A DNA stretch of 64,000 nt from contig JAJEKV010000875.1 of the NCBI GenBank assembly GCA_021234155.1, positions 1-64,000 on the forward strand, read 5' to 3'. Below are positions 24,812-35,599 of this stretch, in pieces. Source of the stretch: Isoetes taiwanensis. Taxonomy: Eukaryota > Streptophyta > Lycopodiopsida > Isoetales > Isoetaceae. Positions within the stretch are counted from its first letter, which is position 1; the number at the start of each line of letters is the position of its first letter. Position numbers and translations under genes: made by a program. The notes below the pieces were generated by a model, which was not told the DNA's origin, did not search any database, and saw only the letters and a program-made list of their open reading frames with translations.

Positions 24812-25104
24812 GCGTCGCCCAAGACATTGTTTTTTGGCACAAATGTGCCACGTGGCCAGCAAATCACCAGGAGCGCCCTAACCGACGCACCCTTTCCGGC
24901 CACTTCTTCTTGCACCAAATAAGCAATTTGTCTCCTCTGCTCCAACATCGATACAATCCAGTCTGTTTTGTTTTCCACTTACTCTTGAAGAGCCTGATCA
25001 CCTCCTCAAGCCCAATATTCTTCAAGCAGACATTTATTCTGATTCTGGAGCACTTTTCAACAAGCAAGAAAATCCTTACGAATTTTCACTTGGTGCTGAT
25101 AACT

Positions 25105-25235
25105 ATGGACAAAGGGAAGAGACCTGCAGAAGAACAATCTTCGAACTCACAAGGCAGTTCCAAGTACTCATCTTTTCCAAACCGAAAGGTGAAGTACTCT
25201 CAGAATTTGTTTATGATAATGCCAGAATTATTTAA
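25105..25235 (+). CDS. Short gag-like start interrupted by nested element
   Basis: From ATG at 25105 the frame reads MDKGKRPAEEQSSNSQGSS and on to MPELF, a hydrophilic, basic/Ser-rich protein start. It is broken at 25234-25236 by the inserted element (CACTAG terminus). Coding-like text resumes after the insertion at 27867. Family unknown. Confidence 0.35.
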
Positions 25236-27866
25236 CACTAGAGTTGTCCCGGGGACCATTTCTGGTATGGTCCACCATACCCCCTGCCACTTAAACCCAT
25301 ATATCTCACAAGAGAAATTTTAATTTTAAACTACACCACCACTATTTGAGTCTTCACTTGATTCTTAACGACCTATGAGAATTTCATGACCACTGGATTC
25401 ACCTTTATATTGGTATGATTGTTCAAACTTTGGAGAATTTAGCAGTTTTTACAGCACTCTAGAACTGCATTGTTCAATTTTCTAGCATAAAAGTGTCTAA
25501 ACCTTGCTAAATATGAAACTAATTGATATATTATGATAAAACATATTGATTTGCATGTTTCCATGTTTCGCCGCTATCATTTGATTTCAATTTAAGTCGT
25601 CAAACTCTATTTTTCTTAAAAATGCTGCATGAGGTTCAAGAATTATTTCTCTCTTATTATTACAAGTTTTGAGTTCATTTTTTTGACAATGAGTCCTTAA
25701 CTAGACAAGCTATAGTCCAAGGAATTTTTTAGATATTTATATATTATATTAATATCGTTATTAACTAAAGAAATTATTGTATAGAATTCAAAATAAAAAT
25801 ATAGGTTAAAGTGCTCCAATAAACCCCATCTGCAAGTCTCATAAGGATAGTAAATGATGCATTCTAATTAACTCTATATAGAAATTTACTTTATCAACAT
25901 AAATATAGTATAACTAGGGTATAACCATGCGTTATCTAGATCTAGTCAAGATCTAATATAACAGGATGAACACAAAGAAAGGTTCCAAAATGTGTTGATT
26001 ATACCCTTATAGGTCTAAAACGCAACAATGATGTAGGTAGTGATGGTTATTGATGAATGGAGGACAATATCACGAAGTTTAGCCATGACTATAAATAAAT
26101 AGATCAAAAGACTTTCTGTACCTGTTTTTCTAGTTTATCTAAAATATTAACTTATTGCACTACATTTCTCCCATAAGCCTTTTAAATGACACAATATATG
26201 ATAAAAATGGATATTGAGGTCCTTGATATGGTCTTATTAGAAAAAAAATGAAGAAACCTACTTAGTTTCTACTATTATACAGTTAGTCAATGTGTGGCTG
26301 CTCAAAAGTGTTGTAGTCTAAGTAGGACCATAGTACATGTAGATCAACTTTTATGATAGGCTTTAACTTTTATAAATTTGAACCTTTGTTGGCAATATGA
26401 ATCTCAGATTTAATGTTAGAATAATATATTATATATAAGATTTGAATATAAATAAGCGTGGACTATTTACAAGTCCAGAATTAAACCAACTGGATTGAGA
26501 AAATTTCTCTATTTATTTGCGCTGGCTCTATTCATTTTGTCCCCTACAATGATATTATGATTTCTCATCGTCTATAAGATAATCTTTGAAAGGTGTAAGT
26601 AGACATTCTCATACATTCAAAGTAGCCCTTAACTACTTAATTTTTGTGCTTGGATATTACCTTTTAGATAGACAATCCTTCCTAATCAACTAATGTTGTC
26701 ATATATAATGTGGTATAAACTATATTCTAAAGAATTGATTAAGATGATGATGTTCTTGACTTTTAAATGAGAGGTCATGTGGACCAATAGTTGGCATCGG
26801 CATAACAGTCTATCTTGATCTTCTTTAGTCATACCTTTTCATATTTTTTCCTTGGTTCATCTTGCATTGCTTTCTTAGCTTTAGGAAGCTTTGAAATATG
26901 GTGTTTGAAGTTCATTTTCAAGGCATAAATCTAGAGATCAAACATGGAAAACATTTGATGATAACTTGAAACTAATACTAAAAGTTTTAGCCCAAATCTA
27001 GCAATAGATATTTTTATTGATAGAGGAGCTCATGAAATCTTGATATCCTAAAATTCAATTTTGAGATCGACTAAGGTAAAGAAGTTATTGATTTAAAATA
27101 AACCACATGGACCAAGAATGGTCTTAGGTACAGAAACCTTTATTGATTTATCATGATCGTGCCTTTTGCTCTTTTTCTTTACTTGTTTTTTCATTGGTTC
27201 CATACAAGCATTCATGTATGATTTTTTCAATGACATACAATTTCAATAAATTTCCTTCAAATATAACAAAATAAACATCAATTAAAAGTCACTTAAAATT
27301 GTTACTATATGTCAAGGTGAACCTTCAAATTACAAAAGGCCAACAAATATTTTTTATGCATGAAGCAATTAGTCAACTATTTATATACCAAATTTGAAGT
27401 AAAAATCACTTTCATGCAAAAGTTGTACAATTTTAATTGGAAATGACCTTAAGGAACCATTATTGGTCCCGTAAGATTTAAAACTATTTTGACCCTCATC
27501 ATGTTTGACCGACTATATCTTCCTTTCTAGACTTGAGGAATGGAACAAGGTTTTTGTGTATTCATCCTTATCTTGTATAGAAAAAATACCATTATAATGA
27601 AAAAAAATCAAAAATCCTTTTGTTGAGGCGGTTTTACATTTATGTAAACATGAAGCAAACCGGACTCGACCCCCTTGATTCACCTAAGCATAACTTTCAA
27701 TTTTAGGGATATATGCAATTTAAACTATTTTTCCTATGCAACATGACTGCCATATATTAACATGTAGAAAGGGTTTAACTGAATTTTATACCATTGATTT
27801 TATATGAATTTTAAAGTGAACTGTATAAATGAACCATTTATGGTCCATCAAGGGACAACTCTAGTG
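25236..27866. mobile_element. Nested 2.6-kb element with CACTA-like termini
   Basis: The left end CACTAGAGTTGTCCC (25236-25250) is the exact reverse complement of the right end GGGACAACTCTAGTG (27852-27866), and the match extends two bases outward (AA/TT). The next inner part on the left contains a perfect hairpin GGTATGG-TCCA-CCATACC, and (A/G)ACCATTT.TGGTCC-like text occurs near both ends. The interior is very AT-rich with no open frame above 60 codons, so it is non-autonomous. CACTA elements normally make 3-bp duplications. Here the right flank is TTT, while TTT on the left lies two bases outside CACTA, so the exact border is uncertain. Confidence 0.7.
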
Positions 27867-27961
27867 TTTCCAATAAAAGAGTCAAAATCATGGATTGTGA
27901 ATTGAATTCACATCATCCACATTTGGACCTCAACTCATACTGTTGCTCCAAGCATTAGCAA

Positions 27962-28372
27962 ATGCTTCAGCAACCGGTGTACCATTTACACCATCCAGGG
28001 GGAGAGACCAAGGAACCCAGTTCCTTGAATGGTCCCCGGATTCATGAGAGTCCTCTTGAGATAATTGAGATCACTTCTGATGATGACACTCCAATTCCCA
28101 ACGGAATTAATGAGAGTGCTCCATCCTCAATTTCTATCATAGAAATTTCCAGTGACTCATCCCTTCTGGCACTTGAGTCTTATGATGGTGATATATCTGA
28201 TCTTGAAAGATCTTCCTCTCCTTATGAGCATTTTACAGATTGCTCTAGCATAAGTACTCATAATTCTGAAAATGAAGAGTTCTCTATGGCAACTGATGAC
28301 GAATATCGTCAACTCTTAGAAGCAGCCACAACTGGAGCTCAAAAGTATTCGGAGTCATCATACTCCAGATAA
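27962..28372 (+). CDS. Acidic ORF with two SUMO-interaction-like motifs, inside LTR element
   Basis: A 136-codon open frame in the 3' half of the LTR element. It is Ser/Glu/Asp-rich with two similar strings, LEIIEITSDDD and ISIIEISSDSS, about 26 residues apart. Each is a hydrophobic Ile/Ile/Ile core followed by acidic and Ser residues, the form of SUMO-interacting motifs. The C-terminal part (DEYRQLLEAATTGAQKY) could be helical. There are no catalytic domains. It may be the tail of the element's own protein or captured host sequence. The start is uncertain because the true upstream part may have been separated by the nested insertion. Confidence 0.4.
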   Translation: MLQQPVYHLHHPGGETKEPSSLNGPRIHESPLEIIEITSDDDTPIPNGINESAPSSISIIEISSDSSLLALESYDGDISDLERSSSPYEHFTDCSSISTHNSENEEFSMATDDEYRQLLEAATTGAQKYSESSYSR

Positions 28373-28910
28373 GTTGTTCCATTCTGCAAACATAATAAAA
28401 ACCATCCATAATAATTTGGATGTATAAACCCACAACCTAGTGGTCATCTACATGATGTCAAAGCCACCTCTAAGTGGTACTCCATAGGGCACTAACTCTT
28501 CTAGGTTCTTGAAGATGACAATGTTCACTCAAGACCTAAAAACTCTCCACCTAGATCTTGTTGAAAGTTTCCAAGATCAAAAGGGGGAGAAGTTAGGGAA
28601 AGCCATAAGCACATGGCACACCCATTTTATGTGTGAAGAGTAGTGGAGTTATTCTGGAAGTTTGATCTTGTAAACTTCCAAAGACTTGAAATAAAGTTCA
28701 AGTATTGCAGCTTATAAAGTTAAGGGTAAGTCCACAACCCTAGTGGTACCTAACTTGTAATTTGGGAATAAGCCCACATTAGATGGCACCCATAGTAATG
28801 AAGACCACGTTCTGGTGGTAATGTTTATAATGAAGCTGCAAGTATGGAAAGGAGCAATGAAGACTCCAAGATGAAGCCGCATAAAATCATATAAAGGTTT
28901 GTTCATGAAG

Positions 28911-28922
28911 ATTAAGGGGGAG
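28911..28922 (+). promoter_or_regulatory. Polypurine tract
   Basis: ATTAAGGGGGAG directly precedes the 3' LTR, where plus-strand priming occurs. Confidence 0.8.
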
Positions 28923-29145
28923 TATTAACAGTAATGAATTAAGGGATTAATCTCCCTGAACAAACACAATCAGTTTGTGCTTGTACACATCATCAATCCA
29001 TGCCAAAGGACATGATGATGTGTAAGTGTCCATTCATGAAGAGATGCAACTCATGCCTCTTCACTGACTATGTAAAGCCATAATCCAGGCTCTTTGGATC
29101 AATCATCAATATATACAATTTTCCGCTTATTCCTGATTATTAACA
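28923..29145 (+). repeat. 3' LTR (223 bp)
   Basis: Matches the 5' LTR except for two C/T differences. It is followed by the duplicated target GTAAA. Confidence 0.93.
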
Positions 29146-29424
29146 GTAAATACAGTTATAGACTACTGCCCATGCTATAGAAAGAGCACTGCCCATGCCA
29201 TGTCCATGCAACAGCAGGACCATTGCATATTAACATGAATGCGCAAAAGTTACCTGGATATGGAGTTTATATATTTTGTGTATTTTGACAACATTGGTTT
29301 ATTGTCTGGTGCAAGCTTGATTGCCTTGCTGGCTATTCAATCCGCATTTTTGCCTTCAACAAATAGCTACAGACATTATATGTTATTTGCTATATATTCT
29401 TAGGGATAGTTATTCATTGTCCAG

Positions 29425-29505
29425 GGGAGAACACTTTGAAGAAGCTTTGTTATAAGGAGTACAAGTTTCCAAAGATTTATATACACCATTTCTACTCAAG
29501 AACAG
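29425..29505 (+). pseudogene. Possible AGC-kinase C-lobe exon beyond the LTR insertion
   Basis: After acceptor TCCAG the frame reads GENTLKKLCYKEYKFPKIY and ends at donor GTAAAA (81 nt). It weakly resembles the NxxTLxN....LxFP stretch between kinase lobe and C-tail of plant AGC kinases. The kinase relic at 22.5-22.9 kb is on the same strand, so the LTR element may have landed inside the gene. The match is short and unproven. Confidence 0.25.
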
Positions 29506-32154
29506 GTAAAATGCTACTAGTCAAGTTCTGCATGACTTCTCATTGAAGATGTTTTCTTAACTTATACAGGTATATCTCTGCAAGAATGAAGCATGTGCCA
29601 ATATTAGAAGTGAATTCTGGCAAGAGATTCCTGTAGCATAATGCTATGTTCGAGAGAACCTGATCATCTTCACACTTTACAAGCGGTGATACAAAATGAT
29701 CTTAAGCCTTTACAATCAAAACATCATAGCATGATGCTCTACTATATCTGCCAAATGTTTCAAGAGCATCATGTATTGTGACTCTACTTTAGTCTTCATG
29801 ATCAATGAATCTACATTAATTTGTATAAGCTTGTGTACCCATCTTTTCCGTGAATTGTTTTCTTGTTACAAAATCGAACTTTGCGGCACCTTGGTGCAGA
29901 AGAAAGAATCAATTCAAAAGTATTACAGTGAACATTTTTATGGCAGTGCTTATAGACTACTACTTATCACTTATGATCACGCCTTTCTTTCTTAATAGTT
30001 TAGAACATGCCCATTATCGACTTTGACTTCATATAGGATTATAAATGGATTGCCAATGTTGTGGCCAAAGTTTATAGCTCTTAAAAAATAATGTGAGCCA
30101 CCATAAGCTTGCCTTAGCTGCTTCATGTATTGGACCATCTATTTGCTTAGTAACACCTTGAAATTAAATTTGCTTTGGTTTACAAGCAAATATCTATCAC
30201 TTGCTTATTTCATATTATCCATCTGAAAATTTCTTTTAGGTATTTTTTATGCGATTCAATATGAAATGTAGCATTGAGAAAGCATCATATGCGTGGAATA
30301 TGGTACAACTTCTTTGGTTATTCTTGTAATTCTCAAAAATAAGACCCAAAATTCAAATACATCTTACGAAATATGTACGTAATAGATGGCTTTTGAATAT
30401 AGCAGATCTAAGCTATGATTGGATACCCTACGTATCTCTATACCTCATACATCTCAAACAATACATTTTTACTAGTAGCAAACATATCGACATAAAAGAA
30501 CTACCGATACTAAAATGCAAGAACATCATTTAAAAATCTTCATTACATTGCATAACCCAGCAACAACCCCTGGCGTGCCTTTTTTTGTTTTTTTTTTTTT
30601 TTTTTAATTGCGTGCTTCCATGGCAAATGCCATAGTACACATGAGTCTATGTTGACATGTTGCTACCCTAGCTGTATTTAACACATGGCAGGTTTTTTCT
30701 AGAGTTGTATCTAAAAATTCTAACAAGGCTATTTACCTTGGGCATGCCTTGATCTTATGGAATACCACAATCTAATTTTATAGATTTTGCATGCATGCAT
30801 GTTATACATTTGTTATTTGGCAAAAGGAAAAAAGGCTTGCATGTTATAGTTCCTCACGTTTGAGTGTTCCCTAGTTTTCCTTGAAAAAGCTCTTGCATTT
30901 TATATCATGCCACTTGTAGCTTTTTTATTTGGCAGATATGTGGCTTTATTCCTATGGTCTTTGAAAGATTCTTTTGGATACGAAAGGGAAAGTTGCTTTT
31001 TCTCATTACATTTGGGTAATGTAGAAGTGAAAATCCAAAGCTACGGAAATGGATAGCGGCCTCTAGCTTACAGATATGTAAGCCATACAATTGCACTGCA
31101 GTTTGCCAGTTGGAAGCTTGACTGCGAGATGGAGACTTTTCCTTCCAAGCATAGATTTCGAAGGTAAAATATGAGTCATTGGCAGTCTAAGATAGCTTAT
31201 AGATTTAAATGAATATGAATGTTCTGACATAAGGCATAAAACCTATCTAAGATTTCCATATCACGAGCACTAGGCGTGCAAATAGCCACACCCCACACAA
31301 GTGGTTTTTCCCGTGATACGAGGCGATTATAAAGATTATATAGATGCCCGTTTAAATCGGATTAATGTGTTATAGCATTTTTGTAAAGCCCTTTGCCATG
31401 AGGCGAGCCTTACTCATAGTATGCATGATGCTCTCTTGCATGAGGCCCTTTGTATGAGGCACAAGGGTATGACCATAGTATGGACGATGCTCTTATCACG
31501 GTGGCATACGAAGACATGCAAAAAGGTTTGCTATATGTTTTCTAAATCCAAAAGCTATGTGATTATCATGGGCAAAATTCTTGTTTTTTGCTCTACCGTG
31601 ATAGCATGTTTCTGCAGTAACTAAAGATTAAATAGATTTATTTTGTTCGTTCGGTCATATACATCGATAAGATCCGTATATTTAGGTCCTACAAATTCGT
31701 TTCTGATCCATTTTTTCTTGCTTTCTCTAATTAATGGGCAAAGAGGATACAAATGGTGACCGCTGATGAATCGAGAAGCCTATTGTACCTTCTGGCCCTT
31801 GCTACATTACCATTTTCATGCTAACGTAGTATCGATTGGCTGCAGGTACCAGGCTTCTCTTCCCTTTGTGTCTTTCTTTGCTTGTGGAATTAGTTTTTGC
31901 TGAAGAATGGACGAGGAACGTATATTGGAAGGTGCTTCCATCCAAATTCTATATGACAAGTTTCTTTAATCTTTACTTATGATGATGGACGAATTTGCAC
32001 AAGTAGAGAAGCTTTTCTACATTATCTACATCAAAAGATACATGTCAAGTAATATCATTTTATTTTTTTAAGCTCTGATATTTACAATAATGGGACTACA
32101 GATCTGCAGGCAGATATGTGATCTGCTAACATTACAGTTGTTCTTTAGCTCTGA
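29506..32154. other. No supported gene; one 57-bp imperfect duplication
   Basis: AT-rich DNA with a poly(T) run near 30590-30605. At 31388-31500, GCCCTTTG...ATGAGGC...CATAGTATG.A(C/T)GATGCTCT recurs with a 57-bp period in two imperfect copies. No coding signal is recognised. Confidence 0.5.
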
Positions 32155-32158
32155 TCCT

Positions 32159-32554
32159 GGGTAAAAGCATGTTAGGGTGTACCACTTTTGGATGTGCACT
32201 CTTATGCTTAGGCAGGTTGCTTCACTCGGTGGGTCTCCGCTTATCCGCTGAGATTTTATTCCTGTCTCTGCATTTATACTTGTATTTGACTCTTTGATTG
32301 AATAAAGTCTGACGTCCTTCAACAAAAAAAAAAAAAATACAAAAATCCAAAATAAAAGTCAAGGACATGGTAATATTCAAAGTTAAGATAAAGATAATGC
32401 TATCGGAGATCAATATATATATAAAAAGTTCTAAAACATACCTTATATTGAGATATTATACAGGTACCCAGTACCCAGTCCTGGCTACCTTTTTAGGTAC
32501 CTTTTTAGTCACTAAATAATACTTTTTAAGGGACACCCTAACATGCTTTTACCC
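32159..32554. mobile_element. ~396-bp foldback/MITE with 25-bp inverted ends and TCCT duplication
   Basis: GGGTAAAAGCATGTTAGGGTG at 32159 is inverted at 32533-32554 (CACCCTAACATGCTTTTACCC). TCCT flanks both outer ends (32155-32158, 32555-32558). The interior holds AATAAA at 32300 and an A-run at 32324-32337, as if a polyadenylated sequence lies within it. No coding capacity. Confidence 0.65.
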
Positions 32555-32944
32555 TCCTTACTCATCTCTCTTGTTTCAAAATATGTCTGTCATTTTATTA
32601 GACATTGGCAGCTTTTAAGGGCAATTTTAAAACCTTGAAATGAAAAGTCCCCTTGGCACATAATATATGAGAGTTTTTGTGTAGAAAGTGCTTGTGTTAT
32701 GAATACTTTTTATAAAATAGCTTGAGCATAATAGATTGATCTGTCAACAACATTTAATTGCTCAAAGAATGATAGAACAGTTTTGGAAAAAAGATTGGAT
32801 AGGTTATGGACTAAGTACTTGATGTCTAAAGATAGCAGTGCCATCAAGGATCATGATCCTAGTATGGACTGATAATACTACATCAGGGATTGACCTGAGT
32901 AGATGTCATGCTAGTAAGCTTTTGCTATGGCTAGTGTGGACTGA

Positions 32945-33076
<132 letters not shown>

Positions 33077-34429
33077 GCGGTGACCCTCGCCTGGCGTGCC
33101 ACATTGAATTGTGCCATGCCGAGGGTGGGTGTCATTGCTGACACGACGGAAGAGAAAAAAAAAAAAATCGGCGTTTAAACTGAAGGTTTTTGAAGTAAGG
33201 TTTTCGTTTTTTTAAAAAAAAAAAAAAAGCCTTTAAACCCCGTCAACGTGCGGACTTTAATCCATTATGGACCTTTGCAAGGACACAAAACAGATTCAAT
33301 AAGCAGCCTAAGTACTGAATTGGTGTTTTCCAGTACAAAGCCAAGACCTGGTTATACAAATACCATAAATCAAATGATTATTTTTCATTAAAATCATCAT
33401 GACAAGCTATACTTGTAAAGAATCATATGTATTCAAAACATCCTACAATATGTCTGATCAAAAACAGATTTCTATAGTTTGAAGAAGAGTAGAAAATTTA
33501 GAATAATCCTCAGTTAACATCACATAAATAAGTGCTTCAATAAGCAATAATGACCAAACCACCATAATGGCACCATAATCTTTGTAGATCATCCAACTTT
33601 TAAAAGAACACGTAGCAGGGAGTAGAATAAATAATATCAGAGACCATTTGCTGCAGCCCCAATTTCTGCAGCATCAATTACTACACAGGTTCCTTGTTGT
33701 ACTTGCTGTCACAACCCATACTGGTTACATTTATAAGTAGTAATTTAACAGTTCAGCCTTACCACCAGCAATTTATATGGCAGCAGCAATAATTTCTGGC
33801 ACTCAAGCATGTGTGTCCATTCCATATGAAGTATTGGGTCAACTAAAACACATTCAATCACTTCTATAAGTTTCAACACAATCTATACCAAATCCAGAAT
33901 TTAGAGCCTGTTTTAGAATCATGAGTTTAACTCGAAGCCCTACCTACATGGGAACCAGATTTACACGCTTATTCATATTATCTCTAGTCCATGCTATTTG
34001 CTTTTTGGATGTGCTTCCAGCAATCAATTTGCATCAACAATACATGATAACATGCTAAGTTAGAGAGACCATACCACAAATACAAATCTACATTATTGTA
34101 ATCTGCTAGTGCAGAAACCAGACTAGTTGTCTTTCCAGATCTAGAATAATAAATGTATAACATGGTCAACAGACCATCCATGACCCTCAAAGCTGTTCAA
34201 CTAATGATTAAATATGCACTAAGTACTCAATACATCAGTGTATGTGTATCCTACCAGCAGCAAATATGTAACATCTCTATAATTTAGACATGCATGAAAC
34301 ATTGGACATTCTATTATGTGCAGATCTGCATTCTCATGCTTACATCCTAAGGAAGCCATGCTTGCACCAATAATTCAAAGATATTATCAAAAAAGGATAG
34401 CAACTGAAATGTATAATTGAAAAACCAGA
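33077..34429. other. No supported gene
   Basis: Starts with a GC-richer patch (33078-33245) with two poly(A) runs, then AT-rich DNA. It could be intron of the minus-strand exon at 34.4-34.9 kb, but no second exon is recognisable. Confidence 0.35.
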
Positions 34430-34439
34430 TCAAACCTGA

Positions 34440-34942
34440 TCAGTGCGCTCCAGATCACAAGATTTGATAGAGATATCTTCATGTTCAGCAGCAGAGCTAG
34501 TAGATCCTAGTTTCAAGCAAGCTGCTGTGTCATTAACTTCATCAGGGCCATTTGAGCTACCCTTCCCTCCAAGTATTATCCCAGCTTCAGGGGTGATGCT
34601 GGATCCACCAATTGCACCCCTGCCTTGTTCTTTGCTGCTATCCAGCCCATTGTCCTTTCCTGAACATGCTTTTGGAACAGAGGCTGCTGTAACTTTATGA
34701 AATTGAAAGAGTTTTTTCTTACTACCATCATTCAACTTCTCCAGAGCTATCCTCTTCCTTGTTGCCATATTCAGATCCCCTTTTCTACGAGGCATGCTTG
34801 GCAGACTTAGTAACTGAGGCGCCCTGCTTGCACAATATCCGGCTCTCTTTTTTTTGTGCTTGTTTTTAGCAGGGGGTATCATTATAAATAGCAATGCATT
34901 CCAAGACATACTGTCAGTTCTTAAACTGGGACATATTTCCAT
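34440..34942 (-). CDS. Hypothetical protein, likely 5' exon
   Basis: A minus-strand open frame from ATG at 34942, with codon use and composition more gene-like than its surroundings. Internal Met-Pro-Arg-Arg-Lys-Gly (about residue 50) begins a basic segment, MATRKRIALEKLNDGSKKKLFQ. Next comes a Ser/Gly-rich, probably disordered segment with GGKGSSNGPDEVND, then SSAAEHEDISIKSCDLERTDQ. A GTTTGA donor-like site follows ERTDQ at about 34440, so this may be an exon. I do not recognise the family. No following exon was found downstream on the minus strand. Confidence 0.35.
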
Positions 34943-35042
34943 CAGCAGATTGAGCTTGCAGACCTGTCTTACGCCTTAACGAACGCTAATCCAGCTGTGA
35001 ACTAACCTCAAGATCGGTTAACTCCAACTTCTAGTAGTGCTC

Positions 35043-35092
35043 AGGTCATCGGCTTCCTCTGCCGGATAGGTCATCGGCTTCCTCTGCCGGAT
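35043..35092 (+). repeat. 25-bp tandem duplication
   Basis: AGGTCATCGGCTTCCTCTGC CGGAT occurs twice, exact and adjacent. Confidence 0.95.
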
Positions 35093-35284
35093 TCATGTTT
35101 ACGTTTCTGTAACCCCATTTTTTTGGTTAAGGGTAATTTCCATGATAAACACATATTCTATACATTATTTTTAATATACTACTCTTTCTATGACCATGGT
35201 ATTTTTGCCATAGCATTATACAGTATGTAATCCATATCCCTGGCTTCCTGTAGAGCACATATCTTTAGTCCAAACACTTTGTAT

Positions 35285-35529
35285 CCGCTGATTGCAAATA
35301 TTTTTATCATGTTGCATGTTATTACCTCTTCCACAACTACATTTGGATAGCCCACATATGTACAAAATTACCAACACATTGCATATATGATCCACACATC
35401 TTTTTTATACCCGCTAATTGCAAATATTCTTACCACGTTGCATGGTACAACCTCTTCCACAACTACGTTTAGACAGTCCATATTTTGCATATGTACAAAA
35501 TTACCCACATATTGCATATATGATCCATT
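35285..35529 (+). repeat. 126-bp tandem duplication
   Basis: CCGCT(G/A)ATTGCAAATATT...CATATATGATCCA appears twice with about 10 percent divergence. An A-run at about 35529-35542 follows the second copy. Confidence 0.9.
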
Positions 35530-35599
35530 AAAAAAAAAAAAAATGGATTTTTTTTTATATATATATTTTCGCGTAAGGGTAAGCCTGCCATCCATTTTA

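Larger units (their letters stand above)
23805..29150 (+). mobile_element. Complete non-autonomous LTR retrotransposon, 23810-29145, TSD GTAAA
   Basis: Two 223-bp direct LTRs (23810-24032 and 28923-29145) differ at two positions (both C/T), indicating a recent insertion. They are flanked by an exact 5-bp duplication GTAAA (23805-23809, 29146-29150). A perfect-looking primer site TGGTATCAGAGCC begins immediately after the 5' LTR, and a purine tract ATTAAGGGGGAG precedes the 3' LTR. Inside there is no protease, integrase, reverse transcriptase or RNase H. There are only short unrecognised frames, so it must have been moved in trans. Unusually the LTR begins TATTAACA and ends TATTAACA rather than TG...CA. 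A 2.6-kb element is nested inside it. Confidence 0.92.
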
